A stretch of DNA of 64,000 bases, from positions 248,001 through 312,000 of the forward strand of contig JAKLEZ010000004.1 in assembly GCA_022711465.1 (NCBI GenBank), given 5' to 3'. The translations under genes and the position numbers were made by a program. Of the stretch, positions 1-8,675 are shown piece after piece. Positions within the stretch are counted from its first letter, which is position 1, and every line of letters starts with the position of its first letter. The stretch is from Planctomycetota bacterium. GTDB taxonomy: Bacteria; Planctomycetota; Phycisphaerae; UBA1845; PWPN01. Under the pieces are notes generated by a model. The model ran no database searches. It was given only the letters and a program-made list of their open reading frames with translations, and had not been told where the DNA came from.

Positions 1-673
1 GGTCAGTGCCGTTGGAATTCCACGTCGCACCGACGTTAGGCCGGCCGGCGATATCCAGGATTCTCCGGATCCGCGGCGGGTGGGACGTCTCAGAACCATG
101 AACCTCGAGCCAGATCTCGACACCCGCATCGGATGCCGCCTGCCCGCATGTGGCCAGAGCCTTGCCGATCTGGTCCAGGGTCTTCTCCTCGGGCACGCCC
201 TTGGGAAGCCCGTTGGGCCGAACCTTGACCCCCTTGGCCCCGAGATCCTCGGCCAGGCCGATGAACTGCTTGGTCACCTCAATCTGCTTCGCCAGCCTGG
301 CCGGATCGGGATCGTGGTACTCGCAGGTCGAGCCCAGGCTGCACAACACCACGCCGGAGTCGGTGAACCGCTTGCGGACATCGGCTCGCTCGGCTTTCGA
401 CAGCGCCGGCTCGACCCCGTGCTTGTGCGTGGTCCGCAGCTCGACGGCGGCCAGCTTCAACTTGCGGCATCGATCGATGATCGTCGGCAGATCCCAGTCC
501 GGGGCAATGTTGTAGGTCACCAGCCCCAGCTTCATCTTCCGCGCGCTCACCGGCGGCGCGGCTGCTCCCACCTGGGCAAACGCCGCTCCTGTCGCGGTGC
601 AACTCCCAGAGGCTCCGGCCAGCAGAACCACCGACCGCCCCAGCAGCTCCCGCCGATTCACCACTCTGCTCAT
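1..673 (-). CDS. Secreted TIM-barrel sugar phosphate isomerase/epimerase-like protein (3' part outside window)
   Basis: The reading frame starts at the ATG at 671-673 and stays open to base 1, so the C-terminus lies beyond the window. The N-terminus (MSRVVNRRELLGRSVVLLAG) has an arginine-rich start and a hydrophobic stretch, which suggests an export signal, possibly Tat-like. The mature part begins KMKLGLVTYNIAPDWDL and continues with AAVELRTTHKHGVEPALS, IGLAEDLGAKGVKVRPNGLP and VEIWLEVHGS. These match the first beta strands of the xylose-isomerase-like TIM-barrel epimerase fold (AP endonuclease 2 family), where Glu and His residues on such strands bind a metal. The gene starts 41 bases after the PEP carboxykinase stop on the same strand, so it may share that transcript. 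Substrate cannot be told; secreted members in planctomycetes are usually linked to sugar breakdown. Confidence 0.8.
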   Translation of the reverse strand, partial: MSRVVNRRELLGRSVVLLAGASGSCTATGAAFAQVGAAAPPVSARKMKLGLVTYNIAPDWDLPTIIDRCRKLKLAAVELRTTHKHGVEPALSKAERADVRKRFTDSGVVLCSLGSTCEYHDPDPARLAKQIEVTKQFIGLAEDLGAKGVKVRPNGLPKGVPEEKTLDQIGKALATCGQAASDAGVEIWLEVHGSETSHPPRIRRILDIAGRPNVGATWNSNGTD

Positions 674-714
674 GCCCGGCCTCCTTTGCCCGACCGTCCC
701 GCTTCATCCGCGAA

Positions 715-2490
715 TCAGGTCAACAGCCGCCGATGCAGCGAATCCAACTCGTCGCCCAAGGCGTGAGGCAGGCGGTCCCCGAACGTCGCGAAGTGCTCCC
801 GAACGCTCTCGACTTCCTTGAGCCATTCCGACCGATCGACCCGGAGCAGTCCCTCAACCACCTTGGGCGACAGGTCCAGCCCGGTCATGTCCAGGCTGTC
901 CGGCGTGGGCAGGTAGCCGATCGGCGACGCGATCGCTTCAGCCTGCCCGCGGCAGCGGTCCAGGATCCACTCCAACACCCGCAGGTTGTCGCCGTAGCCG
1001 GGCCAGAGAAACTCCCCTTCCTCATCTGTTCGGAACCAGTTCACGTGGAACACCTTCGGCGGCCGCCGCATCCGCTGGCCCATCTGGAGCCAGTGGCGGA
1101 AGTAGTCACCCATGTGGTAACCACAGAACGGCAGCATGGCCATCGGGTCACGGCGAACCTCGCCGATCTTCCCGTATTGGGCCGCGGTCCGCTCGGAAGC
1201 CATGCTCGCCCCCATGAATACACCGTGCTGCCAGCTGTAAGCCTGGTACACCAGCGGCGCCAGGCGAGCCCGCCGGCCGCCAAACACGATCGCCGAGATG
1301 GGCACGCCGTGGTGGTGCTCAATGCGGAAGCTGATCGAGGGACACTGTGTGACCGGGGCCGTGAACCGCGCGTTGGCATGGGCGCCGGGCACGGGCTTGC
1401 CCTTCTCGTCCACCGCGTCCGGCCGCCACGGGTCACCCCTCCAATCGATGCCCTGAGCCGGCGGCGGACCGTCGGCGCCTTCCCACCAGACCGTCTTGTT
1501 CTCGCGAAGCAGCACGTTGGTAAAGATCGTGTTCCGCCGTACTGTCGCGATGGCGTTCGGGTTGGTCGTCGAGTTCGTGCCCGGCGCAACGCCGAAGAAA
1601 CCCGTCTCCGGATTCACGCCCCACAATTGGCCGTCCGTATCGATCCGCATCCAGGCGATATCATCCCCGACTGTCCAGATTCGATAGCCCTTGCGGGTCA
1701 GGCCCTCGGGCGGTACGAGCATGGCCAGGTTGGTCTTCCCGCAAGCGCTCGGGAAAGCGGCCGCCAGATACTCGATCCGCCCCGACGGGGCTTCGACACC
1801 CAGGATGAGCATGTGCTCCGCAAGCCAGCCCTCCTCACGGGCGAAATGGCTGCCCAGCCGCAGGGCCATGCACTTCTTGCTGAGCAGCACGTTCCCGCCG
1901 TACCCCGAGCCGACGCTCCAGATCGTGTTGTCCTCGGGAAAGTGCAGGATCAGCCGACGATCCGGGTTGCAGTCCGCCTTGCCGTGAAGGCATCGGGTAA
2001 ACCGACCGTCCGTGCCCAACACCTCCAGAACCTCGCGCCCGCACCGCACCATGATGAGCATGTTGAGCACAACGTAGACGCTGTCCGTCAGTTCCACGCC
2101 CACCTTCGAGAATACCGAGCCGACCGGCCCGAGCGAGAACGGAATCACGTACATCGTCCGCCCGCGCATCGAGCCTCGGAAAATCTCTGCTGCCCGGCGA
2201 TACCCCTCGCTTGGACTCATCCAGTTGTTGCTCGGGCCGGCGTTCTCCTTGTCCTTCGTGCAGATGTAGGTCAGGTGCTCCGTGCGCGCGACATCCGTCG
2301 GGGACGTGCGGTGGAAGTAGCAGCCCGGTAGCTTGTCCTGATTCAGCTCAATCAGTTCCCCGGTCGCCACCGCCTCGGCCCGGAGGGCATCACGCTGGGC
2401 GTCGCTCCCATCAATCCAGACAATCTTGTCCGGCTGGCAGAGGGCAGCACATTCCTGAATCCACTTCTCGAGTTCTGGGTGCTGAGTCAT
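715..2490 (-). CDS. pckG: Phosphoenolpyruvate carboxykinase (GTP)
   Basis: This 591-residue protein matches GTP-dependent PEP carboxykinase in length and along its whole sequence. The enzyme interconverts oxaloacetate and phosphoenolpyruvate in the cytoplasm, the first committed step of gluconeogenesis. The P-loop AAFPSACGKTNLAML sits near residues 244-258, with the mobile cysteine of the GTP class at about C250 and the nucleotide-binding lysine at K252. Other family blocks are present: GRTMYVIPFSLGPVGS, YGGNVLLSKKCMALRLGS, VGDDIAWM, NPETGFFGVAPGTN, FGGRR and HVNWFRTDEEGEFLWPGYG. I chose the ATG at 2488-2490 (MTQHPELEKW) because upstream codons would run into the preceding VanZ-like gene and add residues the family lacks. 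It lies 19 bases after that gene, so the two are probably co-transcribed. Confidence 0.97.
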   Translation of the reverse strand: MTQHPELEKWIQECAALCQPDKIVWIDGSDAQRDALRAEAVATGELIELNQDKLPGCYFHRTSPTDVARTEHLTYICTKDKENAGPSNNWMSPSEGYRRAAEIFRGSMRGRTMYVIPFSLGPVGSVFSKVGVELTDSVYVVLNMLIMVRCGREVLEVLGTDGRFTRCLHGKADCNPDRRLILHFPEDNTIWSVGSGYGGNVLLSKKCMALRLGSHFAREEGWLAEHMLILGVEAPSGRIEYLAAAFPSACGKTNLAMLVPPEGLTRKGYRIWTVGDDIAWMRIDTDGQLWGVNPETGFFGVAPGTNSTTNPNAIATVRRNTIFTNVLLRENKTVWWEGADGPPPAQGIDWRGDPWRPDAVDEKGKPVPGAHANARFTAPVTQCPSISFRIEHHHGVPISAIVFGGRRARLAPLVYQAYSWQHGVFMGASMASERTAAQYGKIGEVRRDPMAMLPFCGYHMGDYFRHWLQMGQRMRRPPKVFHVNWFRTDEEGEFLWPGYGDNLRVLEWILDRCRGQAEAIASPIGYLPTPDSLDMTGLDLSPKVVEGLLRVDRSEWLKEVESVREHFATFGDRLPHALGDELDSLHRRLLT

Positions 2491-2509
2491 GGTCGGTAGA
2501 TTAGCAGAC

Positions 2510-3934
2510 TCAGGCGAGTTTGCAAACCGGCTCGGCGCCCATCCGGCAAGGCCCAAACAGGGCGCGGTCAGCTCGCTGGACAAGCCCGCCCGCCAGCAGC
2601 GCCAGGAAGATGTGAGCCGTGTCCACGGGTTGTCCGCTCATCGCCAGAACCGCCTGCCCGACAAGCGCGGCCGCGGCCGTAGTCGACGCGGTCCATCGCG
2701 GCACGCGGCGGGCAGCCCGGAAACTCAAGACCAGCGAACCTGCGAAGAGTCCGTACCAGGCCAGGCTGCTCAGGTAGGCCCCCAAGAGACTGTCCCATGG
2801 ACGGTGGAAGGAAGTCGCCATCGGCAGCCATGAAGACATCACGGCGTGCTCGCCACCCGTCGGAAGCAGAACTGCGGCGGCGCCGCGACCCGCCAAACCG
2901 ATCGCAACGACGAGTACCAGGCCGCGCAGCACGTTCGCTGGCTGCGGAAGCCGGCACCGGGATCGGGCAATCACCCGAGACCCGATGGCCGCTCCCAGTC
3001 CACAGAAGGCCCAGGCAATCAGGAGATCACGCGGATCGGCCACATGAGCCACCGTGAACAGCTGGAGCAACTCGATCACCGTGGCCAGGGCGAGCATCCG
3101 AGTCAACGCGTACCTTACGGCCGCCTCACGCAGGCGGCCCGCCTCACACCCGGCCAACACCAGAATCAGCGCCCCGAAACCGAAGGCCGAGGCCCCGATC
3201 AACTTGTCGACATTCTGCAGCGGAGTCAGCGGGTTGCTCGGACTGGCCGCAGCCGTCCAGGGCAGGGCCAGCGAGGACTGAGCCAACATGTGCAGCCGCC
3301 GCCCCAGGTGGCCCATGGTCGGATGCACGTCGAACGGCATCAGAGCCGCAACCGCCAACACAATCAGTGTTGCTGCCGCCGCGGCGCCGTACGGCTGGCT
3401 GCGCAAACCAAGGTACAGAGCTGCATGCTGATTGCGGATCACCCGCTGCACGGTCGGGGCCATACTCGCTCCGATGGCCGCTCCGCTCACGTTGCAGATC
3501 ACGTCAAGCCAACTCGCCACTCGGTAGGCCAGCACCGTCTGACAGGCCTCGACCAGATAGCTCAGGCTCCCCGCCACAGCCATGGTTGCCGCATACTCAG
3601 CAAGCCGGATCGACCCTCGCCGCCGAACCATGAGCCGCAGGCAAACCCCCATCGGGACGTAGACCAGTACATTGGCAATGGCATCGCTGGGAATGAAGGG
3701 ATGCCAGAGCAGCCCCCACCCAAACTGTCGACCGCGATCCACCTGGAACGGGGCAAGACTACCGTACAGAATGCCGAGAATACCGAGGAAGCAGAGCAGA
3801 TAGACTGTGCGCCGGCGCAGAACCGCAGGCTTGCCACCCGTGAAATCCGCCACCCTGTGAACGCCACCACGATCGCCGCGATCATCGCCGCGCCACGCGT
3901 CGTTCAGGCTGGACCGTAGAAGTTCCGGTAACAC
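2510..3934 (-). CDS. VanZ-like multi-pass membrane protein
   Basis: The 474-residue protein has a basic N-terminus followed by about ten hydrophobic segments. Residues 40-150 match the VanZ-like domain: a first helix YLLCFLGILGILYGSLAPF, then the WHPFIPSDAIANVLVYVPMG block and the SLSYLVEACQTVLAYRVASWLDVICNVSGAAIG block, which carry the family's conserved Asn, Glu, Arg and Asp residues. The second half has further membrane helices, so the protein is longer than a minimal VanZ. VanZ itself gives low-level teicoplanin resistance, but most family members have no known role, so resistance should not be inferred. The stop is 19 bases before the PEP carboxykinase start. The start is uncertain, since the first 35 residues are not conserved. 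Confidence 0.85.
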   Translation of the reverse strand: MLPELLRSSLNDAWRGDDRGDRGGVHRVADFTGGKPAVLRRRTVYLLCFLGILGILYGSLAPFQVDRGRQFGWGLLWHPFIPSDAIANVLVYVPMGVCLRLMVRRRGSIRLAEYAATMAVAGSLSYLVEACQTVLAYRVASWLDVICNVSGAAIGASMAPTVQRVIRNQHAALYLGLRSQPYGAAAAATLIVLAVAALMPFDVHPTMGHLGRRLHMLAQSSLALPWTAAASPSNPLTPLQNVDKLIGASAFGFGALILVLAGCEAGRLREAAVRYALTRMLALATVIELLQLFTVAHVADPRDLLIAWAFCGLGAAIGSRVIARSRCRLPQPANVLRGLVLVVAIGLAGRGAAAVLLPTGGEHAVMSSWLPMATSFHRPWDSLLGAYLSSLAWYGLFAGSLVLSFRAARRVPRWTASTTAAAALVGQAVLAMSGQPVDTAHIFLALLAGGLVQRADRALFGPCRMGAEPVCKLA

Positions 3935-4091
3935 GCCGTGCCCCTCCGGGTTCGCCCCCCACCCTGCAACGCAGGAGACCGGTCAACAGGCAAACCGTAC
4001 GATTCACGCCCCCCCAGGGCAAACAAGAGGCTAGCATTGTACCGCGTGGACGACCATTCACCAAGGAAAAAGGCGTTCTTGCCTATTCCTG

Positions 4092-4125
4092 AAAAAACAC
4101 TAACTCCTTCATAGAAAAGGAGTTA
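4092..4125 (-). terminator. Rho-independent terminator for the MMPL gene
   Basis: A perfect 9-base inverted repeat, TAACTCCTT at 4101-4109 and AAGGAGTTA at 4117-4125, encloses a 7-base loop. Read on the minus strand the hairpin is followed by GTGTTTTTTC, a run of six T. It lies 65 bases past the stop of the MMPL transporter gene. Confidence 0.75.
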
Positions 4126-4190
4126 AATTACATCGAGGGCTTCCGATCCCCTGCCCATGCCCATCGCCGGCAACGACCCGCACAACCATC

Positions 4191-6401
4191 TCACCCGGGA
4201 CCGGCGACCTCCCGGCGCGTGACCGCCCGCCGGCGCCAAACCAGGAAGAAACTGGGGATCAGCACCGGCCGTACGAAGAAGGTGTCGATCAGGATACCCA
4301 CCGCCAGGGCCAAGCCGATCTGACGAAGGAGGGAAAGGCCGCCGACCGCCAAGGAGCCGAGCGTGGCGGCCATGATCAGACCGCAGTTGCTGATCACCGA
4401 CCCGGTGTTGACGATGGCCCGGGCCGTGGCCTCGCGGACCTCCGCCCGCCGGGCCTCGCGCTGGAGACGCGACACCAGGAAGATGTTGTAGTCCTGCCCA
4501 ACGGCCACCACGATCACGAACACGATCATGCAGACTTTCCAGTCCAGGCCGCTCTCTCCGAACAAGTGGACGAAACAGGCATCGCAAATGGTCAGCGTCG
4601 CGCCGTAAGTCAGCCAGGTCGCGAAGATCATGAACAAGGTCAGCGGCAGATCCCGGACCACGGCCACGACGATGAGACCAATCACAATCGTTGCCAGGCA
4701 CATGACCCGCACCTGGTCGGCGCCGGAGATGGTCCGAACATCGATGATATAAGGTGTCAGCCCGGAAAGCGTCGCCGCCGCCGCCGACCCGGCCGCACCC
4801 AGCTCGTGGCCATACGCCAGCGCGATCGCCTGAACCTCCCCAATCAGCGCCATGGCTTCTCGCGAGAAGGGCCGGTGCTTGATCAGCACTTCGAACCTCA
4901 GCGCAGGGTTCTTCGGCGACTGATAGTATGGCTTGGCGGCGCGTTTGATCAGGCCGTCCACGACCGCGACCTGCCTGCCCCAGCCGCGAGAACCCAGGGG
5001 GGCGTCGAGGGAATAGACATCCTCAACACCAGGGAGACGCATGATCCTATCGCTGAGTTCACGGCATGTCTTCCCCAGAGCGTTACCTTCTGGCAAGGCT
5101 CTCTCGAATTCCAGCACGACCTGGGTCGGAAACAGCTGGCCGGGCGCAAAGTGCTTCTCCAGCAACCTGAAGCCACGTTCCGATGAAGAACCCAGGGGCA
5201 GCTCGGAAAGCGAGTCGTAACGAAGCTCGATCCATGGGGCCTTCAGTGCGGGAAGGCCGAGAACCACCACGCCCAGGACAAGGATGGCTGCAGGGGCGCG
5301 GCCGACGTACCCGGCCAGGATCGGCCAGACCGTCCTCTGGCCCAGGCTCGGCGGAGCCTTCATCCCAACCGGCCAGAACAACGCTCTGCCCAGCAGCCGG
5401 GCGACGGCGGGAGAGAGAGTCAACGCGGCGAGCAGGGCGACGACCAGCACCGGGGCCAGGACCTTGCCCACGTTCTTGGTGGGAATGAGGTCGGAGGCGA
5501 TCATCATGCTGAGCCCGCAAATCGTCGTCGCGGCGCTGGCGATAATGGCCGGGCTGGTGCACCGGGTCGCTTCCACGGCAGCGGCATTGAGGTCCGGCGT
5601 CTCCACGACCAGCTCCCGGTACCCGGCAATCCAGAACAGTGCGTAGTCAACACCCGCGCCGAACAGGAGAACCACTGCGAACAGTCGCTCGATGTCGGTG
5701 ACCTGCCATCCCCCACGGACCAGTAGGCTCAGCAGAACGAAGGCCAGAAAGACGCTGGTGCCGATCGAGGCCAGGGGCACAAAAGCCCCTACCGGCGAAC
5801 GATACACCACGACCAGAATGACCAGCACGGCGGTGATGGTGACCAAAGTGGTGTGATGCATGGCTTTTCGGGTCGCGGCGGCATAATCGCGCCCGATCGC
5901 GGCGACGCCGGTGAACTCCAGCTGCAGGCCTGCCGGACACCCCGAAGCCGCCAGCGTCTCGATCTTGCGAACCTCGACAGCCGAGGCGTCGCTGATGAAG
6001 CCGGTCTTGAGGTTGGCCACGACCATGGCGACCTGCCTGTCCTCGCTGACCAATCTGAGGTTGAAGAAGGGCATCGCGGGCGACAGAACCACGCCACCGG
6101 TCGCCTTCCCGATCTCGATGGCCAATGAACCGAGCCAGGTGAAATCCTCGGACGTCAAACCGGCTCCACGGTGGGCCACGACAATCGTGCTGCTGCGGGC
6201 GGCCAACTCCGGAAACGCTTGGCGGAGAATATCCACGGCCTTGTTCTGCGGCGAACCCTCAGGTAAAAACGAACCGAGATCGCTCGGCGGCAACGGCTCG
6301 GTGAACATGACCCAGCAGACGCCGGCCGCCAGCACCGCCATCCAGACGAAGACGAGAATCCATGATCTGCGGGCAATCCACCGCCCAAGAAGGTCAACCA
6401 T
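4191..6401 (-). CDS. MMPL/RND-family transporter
   Basis: The 736-residue protein has the two-fold RND layout: one N-terminal helix (ILVFVWMAVLAAGVCWVMF), a periplasmic domain, five helices, a short linker, then the same pattern again. Each half has the polar signature of this family in its fourth helix: GAGVDYALFWIAGYRE in the first and VGQDYNIFLVSRLQRE in the second. The Asp-Tyr pairs are the residues used for proton coupling in MmpL-type exporters. Such proteins export lipids or lipid-like molecules, in some bacteria hopanoids, but nothing nearby fixes the substrate. I chose the ATG at 6399-6401 (MVDLLGRWIARR) because it puts a short basic stretch just before the first helix. A hairpin with T-run follows the stop. 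The gene is divergent from the MtaA-type gene, 123 bases away. Confidence 0.9.
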   Translation of the reverse strand: MVDLLGRWIARRSWILVFVWMAVLAAGVCWVMFTEPLPPSDLGSFLPEGSPQNKAVDILRQAFPELAARSSTIVVAHRGAGLTSEDFTWLGSLAIEIGKATGGVVLSPAMPFFNLRLVSEDRQVAMVVANLKTGFISDASAVEVRKIETLAASGCPAGLQLEFTGVAAIGRDYAAATRKAMHHTTLVTITAVLVILVVVYRSPVGAFVPLASIGTSVFLAFVLLSLLVRGGWQVTDIERLFAVVLLFGAGVDYALFWIAGYRELVVETPDLNAAAVEATRCTSPAIIASAATTICGLSMMIASDLIPTKNVGKVLAPVLVVALLAALTLSPAVARLLGRALFWPVGMKAPPSLGQRTVWPILAGYVGRAPAAILVLGVVVLGLPALKAPWIELRYDSLSELPLGSSSERGFRLLEKHFAPGQLFPTQVVLEFERALPEGNALGKTCRELSDRIMRLPGVEDVYSLDAPLGSRGWGRQVAVVDGLIKRAAKPYYQSPKNPALRFEVLIKHRPFSREAMALIGEVQAIALAYGHELGAAGSAAAATLSGLTPYIIDVRTISGADQVRVMCLATIVIGLIVVAVVRDLPLTLFMIFATWLTYGATLTICDACFVHLFGESGLDWKVCMIVFVIVVAVGQDYNIFLVSRLQREARRAEVREATARAIVNTGSVISNCGLIMAATLGSLAVGGLSLLRQIGLALAVGILIDTFFVRPVLIPSFFLVWRRRAVTRREVAGPG

Positions 6402-6524
6402 AGGACGACTTTGTAGCCGGTCCCGGTTCACTCGACAAGGCAAGGGATCACTGCTTGCCTGGTGAGCATCCCCGCGGTAGGCTGCAACCTGGTCCAACAG
6501 ACACTCACGAGGAGCGAGCGATCC

Positions 6525-7538
6525 ATGAACGGACGCGATCGTGTTCTGGCAATGATCGAGGCCCGAACGACGGACTCACTCCCTCTGATGCCGATCACCA
6601 TGATGTTCGCCGCGGACCGGATCGGAGTCGAGTACGGGCGATACGCAACCGACCACCGCATTCTGGTCGAGGGCCAAATCCGCACCGCTGAAGCATTCGA
6701 CTTCGACCATGTCTCGTGCATCTCCGACCCGACCCGCGAGGCGGCGGACTGCGGAGCCAGGATCGAGTTCTTCGCTGATCAGCCACCGGCTATCGTCGAG
6801 CAGGATGCCCGCCTGGCGAACAAGGCTGATCTGGTGCATCTCCACATGCCCGACCCGCTGGGCGGCGGCCGAATGCACGATCGCGTCAAGGCTGCGGCAC
6901 TGTTCCGGGAGCGTGTGGGCGGGACCAAACTGATCGAGGGCTGGATCGAAGGGCCCATCGCAGAGGCCGCCGACCTGCGCGGGCTGAACACGCTGATGTT
7001 GGATCTCGTCGATGATCCGGACTTTGTGCGCGACCTTTTCGCCTTCGCGGTGGAGATGGCGCTGCAATTCGCCAAGGCGCAAATTGAAGCTGGAGTGGAA
7101 CTGATGGGCGTCGGTGATGCGGCCGCATCCCTGGTCGGTCCGCGACTCTACCAGGAGCTGGTCTGGCCATACGAGAAACAACTCGTCGACGGTCTCCATG
7201 CCCTGGGAACTGACGTCCGGCTTCACATCTGCGGCAAGACGCGACAGATTGCCGCCCCCATGGGCACGCTGGGCTGCGAAATCGTGGATCTGGACTCGAT
7301 GACGCCCCTTTCCGAAGCCAGAACGGCAATGGGATCGGATCAGCTGCTCCTAGGCAACATCAACCCCGTGACCATTCTCCGCAACGGCACCCCCGAGGAG
7401 GTGCGGACCGCGATCGCGGCTTGCCACCGGGAAGCCGCTCCGCGGTACATCGTCGGGGCGGGCTGTGAGGTTCCGCGGGGGACGCCGGACGCCAATCTGC
7501 GTGCCCTGTGCGCCTATGCTCGAGAGCATCGCCCGTAG
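6525..7538 (+). CDS. MtaA/CmuA-type uroporphyrinogen decarboxylase family protein (probable methyltransferase)
   Basis: The 337-residue protein belongs to the uroporphyrinogen-decarboxylase (URO-D) superfamily but carries the zinc site of the methyltransferase branch rather than heme-pathway residues. LHICGKT supplies His234 and Cys236, and GAGCEVPRGTP supplies Cys314. In MtaA, MtbA and CmuA this H-x-C...C set holds zinc and activates a thiol that accepts a methyl group from a corrinoid protein. The motifs GNINPVTIL and NLRAL are also typical. No corrinoid protein or substrate-specific methyltransferase is in the window, so the methyl donor is unknown; the protein might also act on an unrelated small molecule. 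The start at 6525 follows CGAGGAGCGAG, a good ribosome binding site. It stands alone between a divergent transporter and a PEP-CTERM gene. Confidence 0.85.
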   Translation: MNGRDRVLAMIEARTTDSLPLMPITMMFAADRIGVEYGRYATDHRILVEGQIRTAEAFDFDHVSCISDPTREAADCGARIEFFADQPPAIVEQDARLANKADLVHLHMPDPLGGGRMHDRVKAAALFRERVGGTKLIEGWIEGPIAEAADLRGLNTLMLDLVDDPDFVRDLFAFAVEMALQFAKAQIEAGVELMGVGDAAASLVGPRLYQELVWPYEKQLVDGLHALGTDVRLHICGKTRQIAAPMGTLGCEIVDLDSMTPLSEARTAMGSDQLLLGNINPVTILRNGTPEEVRTAIAACHREAAPRYIVGAGCEVPRGTPDANLRALCAYAREHRP

Positions 7539-7725
7539 GTGGCCCAAGGCGGCCGATACAATCGGTTATATGCTTGACAGAGGGCTGCTGAGAAGTCAAC
7601 ATGAAGTAGACCGCTCGGCGGCAGCCGCCGCCCGCACGGGCCGGGCGGGATTCGGCCCAATCGCCGCGGTCGGCAAATCGAGGAAATCGCCGCGAAGGCA
7701 GGGAGGAGGAGGTATCCGTCCGCAT

Positions 7726-7753
7726 TTGAATCCACCGGTGTCTTTTGTATAAG
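7726..7753 (+). promoter_or_regulatory. Possible sigma-70-type promoter for the PEP-CTERM gene
   Basis: TTGAAT at 7726-7731 and TATAAG at 7748-7753 are 16 bases apart. They lie in the 326-base gap (7539-7864) in front of the PEP-CTERM gene, giving a leader of about 105 bases. I see no other strong signal in this gap. Confidence 0.35.
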
Positions 7754-7864
7754 ATGGTTTGTCGGGGAGTGCCGGCGTGTCGGAGGACTGTGTTCGTGCA
7801 CGCCACGCGGGCCCACCCGGCTCGGTAGGGTTTTCATTTGGCCTGTTTTGGCAGGAGGAGAGTC

Positions 7865-8512
7865 ATGAGAGGTCTAGCGATTGTCGTCTGCGCTTTGGCT
7901 GCGGCCGTACCTGTGCTCGGTGCGGAACTCGTCGTCAACCCGGGCTTCGAAAGCGGCGATCTGGCGCCGTGGGTCCAGTGGGGACCGGGCTGGGGCGGCT
8001 CCGGTCCGGTCGCGGTCCAGTCTGTCACCGTCTACGAGGGCTCGTACGCTGCGGAAATCCCGCTGAACACCAACGAGGGCAGCTACGGCTTCAAGCAGCT
8101 GGTGGATGTCCCCTCCAATACCCCGCTGACCTTCAGCTGTTACGTCAACGCCCCGAATCCCGGCACGAACTGGGCCGAAGTCCTGCTCTTCCCCGACGCG
8201 GTCGTTGACGACAACAACATCGACAGCGGCGATCTCTCCAAGCCGTTCATGATCTGGAAACGCGATTCGTGGACCGGCGTGCCCGGCCTGCCGGGCGGCA
8301 CGTTGCCGACAGTCGATGCGCTCGGCGATGAAGGCTGGGAGAAGGTCACAGGCACGATCAGCTCCTCGACCGGCACCGTGACGATCGCATTCAAATGGGG
8401 TGGCTTTGTGACCGGCAGCATGTTGGTCGATGGCGTGTCGCTGACACCGGAGCCGGCTTCGCTGCTCATTCTGCTGGCCGGTCTACCCCTGCTGGGTCGC
8501 AGCCGCCGCTGA
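7865..8512 (+). CDS. PEP-CTERM sorting domain protein with CBM-like fold
   Basis: This 215-residue secreted protein starts with a signal peptide (MRGLAIVVCALAAAVPVLGA) and ends with TPEPASLLILLAGLPLLGRSRR, a typical PEP-CTERM tail: PEP motif, hydrophobic helix, arginine cluster. In organisms with exosortase this tail is cut and the protein is moved to the cell surface or matrix. The body begins ELVVNPGFESGDLAPW, a common opening of carbohydrate-binding-like beta-sandwich domains, and closes with a strand ending MLVDGVSL. I chose the start at 7865 because AGGAGGAG lies directly upstream. A 14-base-pair terminator hairpin follows at 8612-8647. No exosortase gene is in the window. Confidence 0.9.
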   Translation: MRGLAIVVCALAAAVPVLGAELVVNPGFESGDLAPWVQWGPGWGGSGPVAVQSVTVYEGSYAAEIPLNTNEGSYGFKQLVDVPSNTPLTFSCYVNAPNPGTNWAEVLLFPDAVVDDNNIDSGDLSKPFMIWKRDSWTGVPGLPGGTLPTVDALGDEGWEKVTGTISSSTGTVTIAFKWGGFVTGSMLVDGVSLTPEPASLLILLAGLPLLGRSRR

Positions 8513-8611
8513 GACGACAGAGGCCGGCATCGCGGACGCCATCTTGGCGGGCTGAGATCAGACGCACCAGGTCAGTCAGGCCGGTCAAGCGAGACCGTTC
8601 CAGGACACACG

Positions 8612-8650
8612 AAGGCCATGGGGACTTGCCAGCGTCCCCGTGGCCTTTTC
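8612..8650 (+). terminator. Terminator after the PEP-CTERM gene
   Basis: A stem of 14 pairs (8612-8625 with 8634-8647, one G-T pair) encloses an 8-base loop and ends in TTTTC. It lies between two convergent genes and best fits plus-strand termination. Confidence 0.75.
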
Positions 8651-8675
8651 CTATGGGCGCCGGAGAATGCAGTCC

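Noticed and set aside
733..2331. A 532-codon plus-strand frame inside pckG
   Set aside because: It lies antisense to a gene with full PEP carboxykinase motifs. Its arginine/proline/alanine-rich composition is the usual result of reading a GC-rich gene backwards.
2510..3934. Antibiotic resistance role for the VanZ-like gene
   Set aside because: No other van genes are present, and most VanZ-like domain proteins are not resistance proteins.
3882..4064. Short minus-strand frame upstream of VanZ-like gene
   Set aside because: No binding site and no protein-like composition; it only covers the 5' part of the VanZ-like gene.
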